This document shows, one piece after another, positions 25,201 to 32,681 of a stretch of DNA of 64,000 bases (the first letter of the stretch is position 1; each line of letters starts with the position of its first letter). The notes below the pieces were generated by a model. It ran no database searches. It saw nothing but the letters and a program-made list of their open reading frames with translations, and had not been told where the DNA came from. This DNA is from G963667425 sp963667425 [NCBI: bacterium]. Lineage in GTDB: Bacteria; UBP6; UBA1177. The translations under genes and the position numbers were made by a program. The stretch lies in NCBI GenBank assembly GCA_963667425.1, contig OY763407.1, positions 2,356,001 to 2,420,000 of the forward strand. The letters run 5' to 3'.

Positions 25201-25858
25201 CTGTTCCTTTAAGAACAGGTTTCTCAGGTCTCATAGCTTTTTCCTTAAATTCTGCTATTGCATCATAAGGAACTATTTTTTTGATATCCTCATAATCAAT
25301 CATTTCTATTTTTGAAATTTCATGGCTTGTTCTGAAACCATCAAAAAAATGAATAAAAGGTAAAGATGCTCTTAGCGCTGAAAGATGAGAAACTATTGCT
25401 AAATCCTCAACTTCCTGAACTGAGTTTGAAGCGAGCATGCATGCACCAGTCTGACGACATGACATAACATCCTGATGATCTCCAAAAATTGAAAGCGCAT
25501 GACTTGCGAGTGTTCTTGCTGAAACATGAAAAACACCTGGAAGTAATTCACCAGCCATCTTGTAGATGTTAGGAATCATAAGGAGAAGTCCCTGTGATGC
25601 TGTATAGGTTGTTGTAAGTGCACCTGCGCTTAAAGAACCGTGTACGGCACCGCTTGCGCCGCCTTCTGACTGAAGTTCAGCTACTTTTACTGTTTCGCCG
25701 AAAATATTTTTTCTACCGTTTGCTGCCCATTCATCTGTTATTTCACCCATATTTGAACTGGGAGTAATAGGATAGATAGCTGCAACTTCGGTAAGTGCGT
25801 AACTGGAGTGTGCTGCCGCGGTATTTCCATCGATAGCACTCATGATTTTTTTTGCCAT
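22295..25858 (-). CDS. nifJ: Pyruvate:ferredoxin (flavodoxin) oxidoreductase
   Basis: A 1187-residue single-chain enzyme that turns pyruvate and CoA into acetyl-CoA, CO2 and reduced ferredoxin, the central fermentative step and an electron source for the hydrogenases nearby. All domains are in order: N-terminal TPP/pyruvate part (TEVAAIYPITPSS), a domain III region, two ferredoxin clusters (CIACNQCSFVCP near 705, CAGCGNCADICP near 757), the proximal cluster cysteines (CAGCGETP, NATGCSS) and the TPP site GDGWAYDIGYGG near 977. The start is ATG 25858, with AGGAGG just upstream; a longer frame would overlap recR. A clean terminator follows. Co-transcribed with ybaB and recR. Confidence 0.97.
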   Translation of the reverse strand: MAKKIMSAIDGNTAAAHSSYALTEVAAIYPITPSSNMGEITDEWAANGRKNIFGETVKVAELQSEGGASGAVHGSLSAGALTTTYTASQGLLLMIPNIYKMAGELLPGVFHVSARTLASHALSIFGDHQDVMSCRQTGACMLASNSVQEVEDLAIVSHLSALRASLPFIHFFDGFRTSHEISKIEMIDYEDIKKIVPYDAIAEFKEKAMRPEKPVLKGTAQNPDIFFQAREASNSFYDAVPEIVQEEMNKVYSITGRQYHLFDYVGDPEAERVIIAMGSGCEAIEETIDYLVAKGEKVGLIKVRLYRPFSAEHFLRALPATIKSIAVLDRTKEPGSEGEPLYKDVTTVLYEKKETIKVVGGRYGLSSKDITPGMVKAVYDNLKSREPKNHFTVGIIDDVTFTSLNYEELDTTPADTVQCKFWGLGSDGTVGANKNAIKIIGNNTDMYAQGYFAYDSKKSGGVTVSHLRFGKSKIKAPYNITHADYIACHNQSYVYQYDLTDGLKKGGTFVLNTVWTKDEIEKELPAPLKRAIAKKGAKFYIIDAVKIADEIGLGQRINMIMQTAFFKLANVIPIEDAVKYLKDAIKKTYGKKGEKIVTMNNAAVDKALEALVAINYDKDAWVTASEEERDIKKVHEAYRSDEEKEFVDKIVEPIAKQKGWDLPVSSFVSPEYSYLPGPDGSFPTAGTRFEKRGIAIKLPKWIEDKCIACNQCSFVCPHAAIRPVLLTEEEKADAPESFVTIKPKNPQIKDFDYRMQVYPMDCAGCGNCADICPKGALEMVFRAEIEETEAVNNNFSITVPEKENVMPANNMIGSQFKKPLFEFSGACAGCGETPYVKLITQLFGDRMVIANATGCSSIYGGTAPTCPYTVNAEGKGPAWANSLFEDNAEYGYGMSLAISQKRERLEMLMNKALEEGISEHLSSLFKEWIAEKNNADKTKELAPKLEMALANEDVESAVLDEIYSMSDYFIKKSVWILGGDGWAYDIGYGGLDHVLASGQNINVLVLDTEVYSNTGGQASKASEFGQVAKFAASGKKTKKKDLGLMTMTYGYVYVASVSMGADKNQLLKAISEAEAYEGPSLIIAYAPCINHGINMGKSQEEMKLAVETGLWSLYRYNPELKEKGENPFKLESKEPSKDIQELIDREVRFKSLTKLFPEQAETLHNLLRKNIKERYEMYKKLSDNSIL

Positions 25859-25877
25859 TTTTACCTCCTGATTATTA

Positions 25878-26468
25878 TTAGGATTCGGATACGTTATGCC
25901 TTTCTCTGACAGCTCTTGAAATTGTTTCAAAATCCATTTGTGAAGGTCTTGATCCTGATGGAAGACCTCTTGCTATTCTTGAAACTTTTACATGAACTTC
26001 AGGGAGTGCTTCTATTATATAATGAAAAGTTGCATCGCCTTCAAGTGATGCTGGAAGAGCAAAAAAAACCTCTTCATACTTTTCCTGCCTTAAATTTTCT
26101 ATTAATGGTTCAATAAGAAGGTTTTCAGGAAGAATCCCTTCAAGTGGGCTTATAAGACCACCTAAAATATGAAATGTTCCCGAAAAAAAACCTGTCTTTT
26201 CTATTGCAGACTTATCATTGAAATTTTCAACTACACATAAAGAAAGACGATTGGATGAACAGTTTTCACAAGTTTCATTTTTTTCTTTAAGCCATCCGCA
26301 CTGAGGACATTTTTCAATAGTCTGAAGCAGATCTACTGATTCAGTAAGGGCTTTCTGAAGTTTCTCGTCCTGTATTAATGCAGAAACCATTTTTTCAGCG
26401 TATTTTACTGAAATCCCAGGAAATAGTTTAAAGTTTTCTATCAGCTTTCTAAGTGCATCTTTTTTCAT
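25878..26468 (-). CDS. recR: Recombination mediator RecR
   Basis: A 196-residue DNA repair protein that works with RecF/RecO to load RecA. The helix-hairpin-helix (LFPGISVKYAEKMV, about residues 16 to 29), the zinc finger (CPQCGW then CENC, about 54 to 72) and the Toprim domain (LCVVENFND, then LPASLEGDATFHYI) are all present, ending with the usual ARGLPSG and R-rich tail. The start lies four bases after the ybaB stop, the classic ybaB-recR pair. It is followed by nifJ with only 19 bases between, an odd operon partner. Confidence 0.96.
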   Translation of the reverse strand: MKKDALRKLIENFKLFPGISVKYAEKMVSALIQDEKLQKALTESVDLLQTIEKCPQCGWLKEKNETCENCSSNRLSLCVVENFNDKSAIEKTGFFSGTFHILGGLISPLEGILPENLLIEPLIENLRQEKYEEVFFALPASLEGDATFHYIIEALPEVHVKVSRIARGLPSGSRPSQMDFETISRAVRERHNVSES

Positions 26469-26469
26469 T

Positions 26470-26784
26470 TTAGAAAAGTCCCGGCATTCCTGAACCTAGT
26501 TTGCCAACAACAGAACTCATTCTTGATTCTTTTTCTTTTCTGACTGTTTCAATGGCCTGATTTACGGCTGCAATAATGAGATCTTCAGCCATATCCACGT
26601 CGTCTCCTTTAAGGATATCTTCAGAAATCTTTATTTCAGAGATTTTCATATCTCCGGCTATAGTAACTTTGATAGCTCCGCCACCAGCTTCAACATTAAA
26701 TTTTTCTGTCTGAAATTCTTCTTCAATCTTTGCAAGCTTTTTCTGCATTTTCTGCGCCTGCTGCATAAGACTCTGCATATTCAT
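26470..26784 (-). CDS. ybaB: YbaB/EbfC nucleoid-associated protein
   Basis: A 104-residue DNA-binding protein. It has the family pattern: an N-terminal helix NMQSLMQQAQKMQKKLAKIEEEF, the strands VEAGGGAIKVTIAGDMKISEIKI, and a long C-terminal helix ending GMPGLF. Known members bind DNA as tweezer-like dimers and shape the nucleoid. ATG 26784 is preferred because AGGAGG lies five bases upstream; a TTG 21 bases earlier would include that site. It sits just before recR, as in most bacteria. Function within this organism is inferred from family only. Confidence 0.93.
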   Translation of the reverse strand: MNMQSLMQQAQKMQKKLAKIEEEFQTEKFNVEAGGGAIKVTIAGDMKISEIKISEDILKGDDVDMAEDLIIAAVNQAIETVRKEKESRMSSVVGKLGSGMPGLF

Positions 26785-26814
26785 AAAAACCTCCTCATTC
26801 CGCAATTTCGCAGT

Positions 26815-26843
26815 AGGATAAAACTATAACCTCAAAAAATCAA
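26815..26843 (-). promoter_or_regulatory. Possible promoter of ybaB-recR-nifJ
   Basis: On the minus strand TTGATT (26838-26843) and TATCCT (26815-26820) are 17 bases apart, about 30 bases before the ybaB start. Confidence 0.45.
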
Positions 26844-26968
26844 GGATTTTGTGCAAAGATGTGAGCTAAAAAACAACTGATTTTTCTATATTTATAATCG
26901 TATAATATTTTTTTTGATTTTTATAAATGATAAACTGTTTTTAAGTAAAATAAAAGCGGATGAATTCT

Positions 26969-26996
26969 TTGACTTGCATTTTTTTTCCCCTATCAT
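26969..26996 (+). promoter_or_regulatory. Promoter of the aminopeptidase gene
   Basis: TTGACT (26969-26974) and TATCAT (26991-26996) are 16 bases apart, about 40 bases before the start codon. Confidence 0.6.
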
Positions 26997-27036
26997 TTAA
27001 ATGATTTTTATGTTTTTTTATAAAATGAGGTGTCAT

Positions 27037-28317
27037 ATGAACGAACAAATTAAAGTTTTAGCGGAAGATCTTATTTCATTTATTGATAAATCTCCCACGG
27101 CATATCATGCAGCTGCAAATATTGCCGAAGTTCTTGATAGATACGGTTTTAAAAAGCTTTGCGAAAAAGATTCATGGATGCTTGAGCCGAAGGGAAAATA
27201 TTATGTTGTCAGAAATGATTCTGCTGTTGCGGCTTTTATATGCGGTAAAAAACCTGTTAATGAAAGCGGAATAAGAATTGCCGGAGCACATACCGACAGT
27301 CCTTCTTTGAAAATAAAGATGTCTTCAGAAAAAAAGAGTGGCGGTCTTCATAAAATCACCACCGAGGTTTACGGAGGTCCAATTATCAACACATGGTTTG
27401 ACAGAGATCTTTCGATAGCAGGAAGAATAATGGTTAAAAGAGATGGGAAATGGAATTCCGAGCTTGTAGATCTCACTTTTCCTGTTGCTGTTCTTCCGAA
27501 TTTGGCAATACATTTAAACAGAGAAGTTAATAAAGGCTTTGAATTTAACAAACAGACTCATCTTGCACCTGTGTTTTCAGATGAAAAAGAAAGTGAAGAT
27601 AAACTTTTAAGTAAAATAGCAGAATCTCTGAATGTGGAAAAAGAGTTTCTTGGAGAGGCTGATCTTTTCTTTTATGATACCCAGAAAGGTTCTTTTACCG
27701 GATTTGATGAAGAATTTATTTGTTCAGGAAGGCTTGATAATCTTTCAATGTGCCACTCAATTCTTACTGCAATAGCTGTAAGCGAAGGTAGAGATGAAAC
27801 AGTTGCCAGTTTTTTCTTTGATAATGAGGAGATTGGCAGTGCAACGCTTCAGGGTGCAGATTCTTCTTTTCCTGAAGATGTAATTGCAAGAATAACTCTT
27901 GGACTTGGTGGAGATATTCAGGATATTTACAGAGTTAAAGCTGCTTCGATTCAAATTTCTGCTGACGGAGCTCAGGCTGTTCATCCAAATTTTACCGAAA
28001 AGCATGATCCGGCATATTCTCCTGTGATTAATGGTGGACCTACAATAAAAATGAGTTCAAATTTTAAGTATGCGACGACAGCAGAAACAGCAACTTTCTT
28101 TATGGATCTGTGTGAAGAGACAGGTGTCCCTTTTCAGAAGATGATAAACCGTTCAGATGTTCCTTCAGGAAGCACAATAGGACCTATCACTTCTGCAAAA
28201 CTTGGAATAAAGACGGTCGATGTTGGTAATCCTACACTTGCAATGCACTCAATAAGGGAAACAGTGGGAACAAAAGATCATTATTATATGACTGAGGTTT
28301 TAAAGAAATTCTTCTAG
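27037..28317 (+). CDS. apeB: M18 family aminopeptidase
   Basis: A 426-residue cytoplasmic metallo-aminopeptidase that removes N-terminal residues, often acidic ones, from peptides. Metal and catalytic residues are visible: GAHTDSPSLKIK near residue 82 (His, Asp), SGRLDNLSMCH near 233 (Asp), FFDNEEIGSATLQGAD near 260 (Glu pair) and AMHSIRETVGTKDH near the end (His). Length is as usual (about 430). GAGGTGT precedes ATG 27037; an in-frame ATG at 27001 would sit within the promoter region. Its TAG overlaps the convergent pgsW stop within the palindrome CTAG. The exact specificity cannot be read. Confidence 0.93.
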   Translation: MNEQIKVLAEDLISFIDKSPTAYHAAANIAEVLDRYGFKKLCEKDSWMLEPKGKYYVVRNDSAVAAFICGKKPVNESGIRIAGAHTDSPSLKIKMSSEKKSGGLHKITTEVYGGPIINTWFDRDLSIAGRIMVKRDGKWNSELVDLTFPVAVLPNLAIHLNREVNKGFEFNKQTHLAPVFSDEKESEDKLLSKIAESLNVEKEFLGEADLFFYDTQKGSFTGFDEEFICSGRLDNLSMCHSILTAIAVSEGRDETVASFFFDNEEIGSATLQGADSSFPEDVIARITLGLGGDIQDIYRVKAASIQISADGAQAVHPNFTEKHDPAYSPVINGGPTIKMSSNFKYATTAETATFFMDLCEETGVPFQKMINRSDVPSGSTIGPITSAKLGIKTVDVGNPTLAMHSIRETVGTKDHYYMTEVLKKFF

Positions 28318-29462
28318 ACCATTGGCTCAGGTCTGTCTTTTCCGCCGGAACTTTTCGTTGAACTGAAAATTCTCTGTCCTGCACTTGTCTTAATAAAGAA
28401 AACTAAAAGACCAACGAGAAGCAGAAGCATAACTACAACAAGTGTCATGTTGTATTCATAGAATGAAAAAAGAGCTCCTTCTCCCGGTCTCGGCATGGAT
28501 TCTATTATGTCATATGGCATATGAAATTTTTCTGCTATTTTTCTTATTCCACTCATATGTATTACAGGAATTCCTTCTCTTGCAAAGCGGCTCATTACGC
28601 TGTCGATCATCAATGCTCTTGTTGATACTTTGCCGTTATATCCGGATCTGTAGAGCTGTTTTCCAATCTTTGTTCCAACTGAAATAGTTCCGCCGCCAAC
28701 ATTTACATATGCTTTTATAGGTTTCCCTTCTGCATATTCTCTGTATATTGCCATTCGTGTATCAATATTTTCTTCTTCATCTTTTTTGGATATCAATTCA
28801 AGTTTATTTCGTTCGATTGTCTGAAGTAAAAGTTCTTTTCCTCTTACGCTGACTCCGACAGCTCTGTCCTGTGTTCCTCCGAGAGATGCTGCAACAGAAT
28901 GTGATGTTATGATTGATGTCTGATTTAAAACAGCTTCCATATCCGGCCATGTAAGCATCGGAAGGTTAGCTCCCCATGTTGATGCTGCAACGCTAGATAT
29001 AATTACCGGTTTAAGTTTAAGTGCTTCAGCTGCTGCAAGTGTTGCAATGTTAAGTGCAGGAAAAGAACCAGAAACTCCAACTGCTATAACGTCACCTTCC
29101 TGAACATCCGCTTTTTTAAGCATTTCAACCATAGCTGCTGCCCAGTTCGGATTTATTGTAGCCTGTTTAGCCTGTAAAACACCGCTGTCACTTGATATCG
29201 GAGATATAAGAACGCCTATCATTCCTGACTCAAGCGGGTCGGTTTCTGTATCAATGGGAGCTATATATTTCAGTCGATATTCTTTAATAACTTCCATTCC
29301 TCTTTTCATTATTTTAGCAGCTTCAAGTTTTTCTTTATAATATGGCTGCTTTACCTGAACTTTAAAGTTCTCAACGGAAAAAAGGGCAATAATTGCAACT
29401 ATAGCAAGCAGAAGATGTATCTGCCATAATATTCTAGTAGGTCTCCAGTAAACTTTTCTCAT
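28314..29462 (-). CDS. pgsW: Poly-gamma-glutamate system protein PgsW
   Basis: A 382-residue membrane-anchored protein of the poly-gamma-glutamate system family. It has one N-terminal membrane helix (LLLAIVAIIALFSV), a periplasmic domain with ISPISSDSGVLQAKQATINPNWAA near residue 88, VGVSGSFPALNIA near 130, a Gly-rich NVGGGTISVG near 270, and a C-terminal helix (LVVVMLLLLVGLLVFF). ATG 29462 overlaps the pgsC stop by four bases, while a longer frame would start well inside pgsC. Its biochemical role is unsettled; the tight link with pgsB and pgsC supports a part in polymer synthesis or export. Confidence 0.85.
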   Translation of the reverse strand: MRKVYWRPTRILWQIHLLLAIVAIIALFSVENFKVQVKQPYYKEKLEAAKIMKRGMEVIKEYRLKYIAPIDTETDPLESGMIGVLISPISSDSGVLQAKQATINPNWAAAMVEMLKKADVQEGDVIAVGVSGSFPALNIATLAAAEALKLKPVIISSVAASTWGANLPMLTWPDMEAVLNQTSIITSHSVAASLGGTQDRAVGVSVRGKELLLQTIERNKLELISKKDEEENIDTRMAIYREYAEGKPIKAYVNVGGGTISVGTKIGKQLYRSGYNGKVSTRALMIDSVMSRFAREGIPVIHMSGIRKIAEKFHMPYDIIESMPRPGEGALFSFYEYNMTLVVVMLLLLVGLLVFFIKTSAGQRIFSSTKSSGGKDRPEPMV

Positions 29463-29914
29463 AATGATAACTCTCCTCTTGTAACGATAAGAAGAACCAG
29501 TCTTACAATAACACTTGATGTTATAAGTGTTGAACATGTTGCAATAACTCCCTGTCTATCAAACCAGATGGCAATAAGACCAGGAATAATATATCCGATA
29601 ACGGTTGTTTCAAGATTAAGGAACTGAAGATTATTGAAAGGGATAGCCCTGAAAACATAGCCGAAAAAGAAACCTATCAGTATCATGAGAACGGTTCTTC
29701 TTTTTCCATAGACAATCATTACAGAGCCAAGAACTTTAACAGTAAAATATGTGATAAGACTAACCATAAGTGTCATTATGACAGTAAACGGTCTGTCAAG
29801 ATATATCGCAACATAGCCAGGAACAATCATTCCTCCTGCTGCAATACCTAAAAATTCTGAGAATAGGAGACTGGTGACAAGTCCCACAGCTATTGATAAA
29901 GTTAAAAAAGACAT
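29459..29914 (-). CDS. pgsC: Poly-gamma-glutamate biosynthesis membrane protein PgsC/CapC
   Basis: A 151-residue integral membrane protein with about five helices. The family motifs GLVTSLLFSEFLGIAAGGMIVPGYVA (residues 11 to 36) and ETTVIGYIIPGLIAIWFDRQG (residues about 104 to 124) are clear. PgsC acts with PgsB in the membrane ligase that polymerises glutamate. Length matches the family (about 149). GGAGG lies five bases before the ATG; 13 bases separate it from pgsB and four bases overlap pgsW. Confidence 0.93.
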   Translation of the reverse strand: MSFLTLSIAVGLVTSLLFSEFLGIAAGGMIVPGYVAIYLDRPFTVIMTLMVSLITYFTVKVLGSVMIVYGKRRTVLMILIGFFFGYVFRAIPFNNLQFLNLETTVIGYIIPGLIAIWFDRQGVIATCSTLITSSVIVRLVLLIVTRGELSL

Positions 29915-29927
29915 TCATGCCTCCAAG

Positions 29928-31115
29928 TTATTTAACTATAGTTCTGTTCTTAAAATATTTTACGAGCTGTAATCCTACATCTTTTATATTGCCGATTCCC
30001 ATTATCATTGCATGCTTGCCGGAAAGTCCTATTATTACTTCAAAAATTTCTTCAACAGGCAGACTTTCACAGTTTGTAAAACCTGAGAAATCCATTCCTG
30101 CGGCTACGGCTTTTTTTATAAAAATCTCTGTTCCTGTTCCTATGACAATAACATGATCCGGCTTCTTCCAACCGGCTAAAGCTTCTCCAAGCTGAATAGA
30201 TCTGTCAGGCCTGTCCGCTCTGGTATTGATTACCATAATATTGCTTCCGGAAACAGAATGTCTTGCCAGTGCAATATCCCATATCTGTTCGGAAGATTCA
30301 GGGTCATTAGCGGCAAAACCGTTTATGAAAACAAGTTTTCTGCCAAAAAAATCGACTTCATATTCACCCATTGCTCCAACATCCGGTTTGACATGATGCA
30401 TTCCTTTTAATGCAACATCTTTTGGGACGCCTGCGGATTCACATACTTTAAGAGCTAAGGCAACATTATCTCTGTGTTCAACATAACTAAATGCTTCCAT
30501 TTCCTTTTCAGGAATAGCTGCCGCATCTTCAGGCATAATGACAAAAAGTTCAGAACCTCTGTCTTTACATGCAGATTCGAAAAGAGGAATGTAGTCTCTT
30601 TCACATGTAAAAAGCTTTGCCTTTTTAGGTGTAGTTCCGAGAAGTGCTTTTGCGACATCAACTTCATTTGGTCCCATAACGTCAAGATGGTCAGCTCTTG
30701 CATTTGTTATAACACCATGCGTTGCCTTAACAATTTTAAGTTCAGTAAGAGACTGATATGCAGGAACCAGAGCCATACATTCAATAACTATAGCTTCAGC
30801 TCCATTTCTTGCCGCAAAGGAAAAGACTCTAAGCTGTTCAATAATGTTTGCTCTTACAGGTCTGTACACAGGATATTCCTGACCGTCATTTGTTATTACT
30901 CTTGCCAATGTTCCTGTAGTTTTAGCAAAAGTTTTAATTCCTCCGGCATTAAGTCCTGCCGCAATAAGTCTTGAAACAGAAGACTTACCTCTAGTACCGT
31001 TGACATGAACTCTGATAGGGATGCTGTGGACGTTTTTTTTATGAACCATATACTCCACTGCTCCAAGTGTAAGAACTGCAACGATTAAAAGGGTCACAAT
31101 TATAAAGAAGCTCAT
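29928..31115 (-). CDS. pgsB: Poly-gamma-glutamate synthase PgsB/CapB
   Basis: A 395-residue ATP-dependent ligase related to Mur ligases, which joins glutamate through its gamma-carboxyl. An N-terminal membrane helix (FFIIVTLLIVAVLTLGAV) is followed by the P-loop VNGTRGKSSVSRLIAAGL near residue 39, TTGTLARVI near 65, and ITNARADHLDVMGP near 150, which are the family signatures. Length matches PgsB (about 393). ATG 31115 is chosen as GGAG lies five bases upstream. It heads the pgsB-pgsC-pgsW operon. No pgsA/capA or pgsE gene is within the window, so whether the polymer is anchored or released cannot be told. Confidence 0.94.
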   Translation of the reverse strand: MSFFIIVTLLIVAVLTLGAVEYMVHKKNVHSIPIRVHVNGTRGKSSVSRLIAAGLNAGGIKTFAKTTGTLARVITNDGQEYPVYRPVRANIIEQLRVFSFAARNGAEAIVIECMALVPAYQSLTELKIVKATHGVITNARADHLDVMGPNEVDVAKALLGTTPKKAKLFTCERDYIPLFESACKDRGSELFVIMPEDAAAIPEKEMEAFSYVEHRDNVALALKVCESAGVPKDVALKGMHHVKPDVGAMGEYEVDFFGRKLVFINGFAANDPESSEQIWDIALARHSVSGSNIMVINTRADRPDRSIQLGEALAGWKKPDHVIVIGTGTEIFIKKAVAAGMDFSGFTNCESLPVEEIFEVIIGLSGKHAMIMGIGNIKDVGLQLVKYFKNRTIVK

Positions 31116-31272
31116 GCGTGCTCCACAAAACAAATAAACATTAAATAAAAAATTAACAGAATAGTGTAATCGAAAAAAAAATGAAAACAAAAAAAAACAG
31201 ATATGCCAAAGTATGATTTTGTAACAGTGTTTATTTATTGAAAATAATGGTCACGAAAAATTAATGAAAAAA

Positions 31273-32463
31273 TTATTCACCTTTTAATTCTGAAGCGATA
31301 CTCTTTTTTGGTTTTACACCAAGCTCTTTAAGTTTCTCGGCTTGTCCTATAAGATTACCATTCCCGTCTTTTAGCTGGTTTATTGCGGATAAATAACTTT
31401 TTTGTGCTTTATCAAGATTTTGACCTATATCTAAAAGGCTGGTTGTAAAATTGACAAACTTGTCATAAAGTATTGCACCGCGTTTTGCAATTTCCTCAGT
31501 GTTTTTGTTCTGATATTCTTTTTTCCATAAATCGGCAACAATTTTAACGGCAATAATCATATTTGAAGGACTCGTAAGAACAATTCTTTTGGTGTATGCA
31601 TAATCCCAAAGGGAAGAATCGTACTGAAGTGCGGCAATATATGCTCCTTCATTTGGGATGAACATAATTACGAAATCAAGAGATTTTGCAAAATCTTCAT
31701 ATCGTTTTGCACTAAGTTCGTCAATATGTTTTTTTACAGATCTAATATGTTCATCAATATGACTTTTCTGTTCTTCAATAGAATCTGCATTCACATATTT
31801 TATATAAGCGGTGAGGGAGGCTTTTGAATCAACAATAAGCTTTCTTTCATCAGGATAAATAATTGTTATATCCGGCTGAAGTTTTTGTCCGTTTTCATTT
31901 TTTACAGGATTTCCATCATTATCACAGATAAGTGCCTGTACAAAATACTCTCTGTTTTTGAGAAGTCCTGATTTTTCCAGAATATTTTCAAGAATCATTT
32001 CTCCCCAGTTACCCTGAGTTTTTGAATTGCCTTTTAGTGCGGATGTTAAATTGTTTGCATCTTCTGAAATTTTCTGATTAAGCTCAACAAGTTTTTTTAT
32101 CTCTTTTTCAAGAGAAAAACGTTCTTTTGATTCTTTATCATAAGCCTCTTCAACTTTTTTTCTAAAATTTTCAATGTTGTCGCCAAGTGGTTTTAAAAGG
32201 TTAAAAACAGAATCTGCATTAAGTTTTTTAAATTTTTCATTTCTTTCTTCAAATATCCTCATGGCAATATTTTCAAAAGATATGGAAAGCTGTTTTTTTA
32301 ATTCTTCACTCTCGGTTTTGTGTTCAGCTATCTTTTGTTCCATAAATGATGCTTTAGCATTTGCTTCAGCCAGAGCCGCCGCATTTTTGGATTTCATCCA
32401 GAAGTAAATAACAATAGCACCTGCAGTTGCACCAATAACAATTCCTACTATAAGTTCAAACAT
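31273..32463 (-). CDS. rmuC: DNA recombination protein RmuC homolog
   Basis: A 396-residue protein with an N-terminal membrane helix (LIVGIVIGATAGAIVIYFWM), a long coiled coil (residues about 30 to 165) and the RmuC nuclease-like domain: KTQGNWGEMILENILEKSGLL near residue 180, LQPDITIIYPDERKLIVDSKASLTAY near 225 and FVIMFIPNEGAYIAAL near 275. RmuC limits inversions at short inverted repeats in E. coli. ATG 32463 follows GAGGA; a longer frame lacks such a site. It is transcribed alone and divergently from the next lipoprotein gene. Confidence 0.93.
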   Translation of the reverse strand: MFELIVGIVIGATAGAIVIYFWMKSKNAAALAEANAKASFMEQKIAEHKTESEELKKQLSISFENIAMRIFEERNEKFKKLNADSVFNLLKPLGDNIENFRKKVEEAYDKESKERFSLEKEIKKLVELNQKISEDANNLTSALKGNSKTQGNWGEMILENILEKSGLLKNREYFVQALICDNDGNPVKNENGQKLQPDITIIYPDERKLIVDSKASLTAYIKYVNADSIEEQKSHIDEHIRSVKKHIDELSAKRYEDFAKSLDFVIMFIPNEGAYIAALQYDSSLWDYAYTKRIVLTSPSNMIIAVKIVADLWKKEYQNKNTEEIAKRGAILYDKFVNFTTSLLDIGQNLDKAQKSYLSAINQLKDGNGNLIGQAEKLKELGVKPKKSIASELKGE

Positions 32464-32610
32464 GAAAAAATCCTCTAACAAAAAATCATCCATTAATATT
32501 ATATGAAACAGTGTTAAAAATAAACTTAACTATGATTATTCTGTCAATGCAAAGTAAAAATTTACTATCTTAGATATATGAATATACTTTAGAAAGAGTA
32601 TTCAGATGTT

Positions 32611-32638
32611 TTTACAAAACTTTTAAACAAAATAATAT
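32611..32638 (+). promoter_or_regulatory. Promoter of the DSDVQD-repeat lipoprotein gene
   Basis: TTTACA (32611-32616) and TAATAT (32633-32638) are 16 bases apart, about 44 bases before the start codon. Confidence 0.6.
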
Positions 32639-32681
32639 TTGCTAATTGCAAAATGGTTCGTTTATATTACGGGAGGCGACA

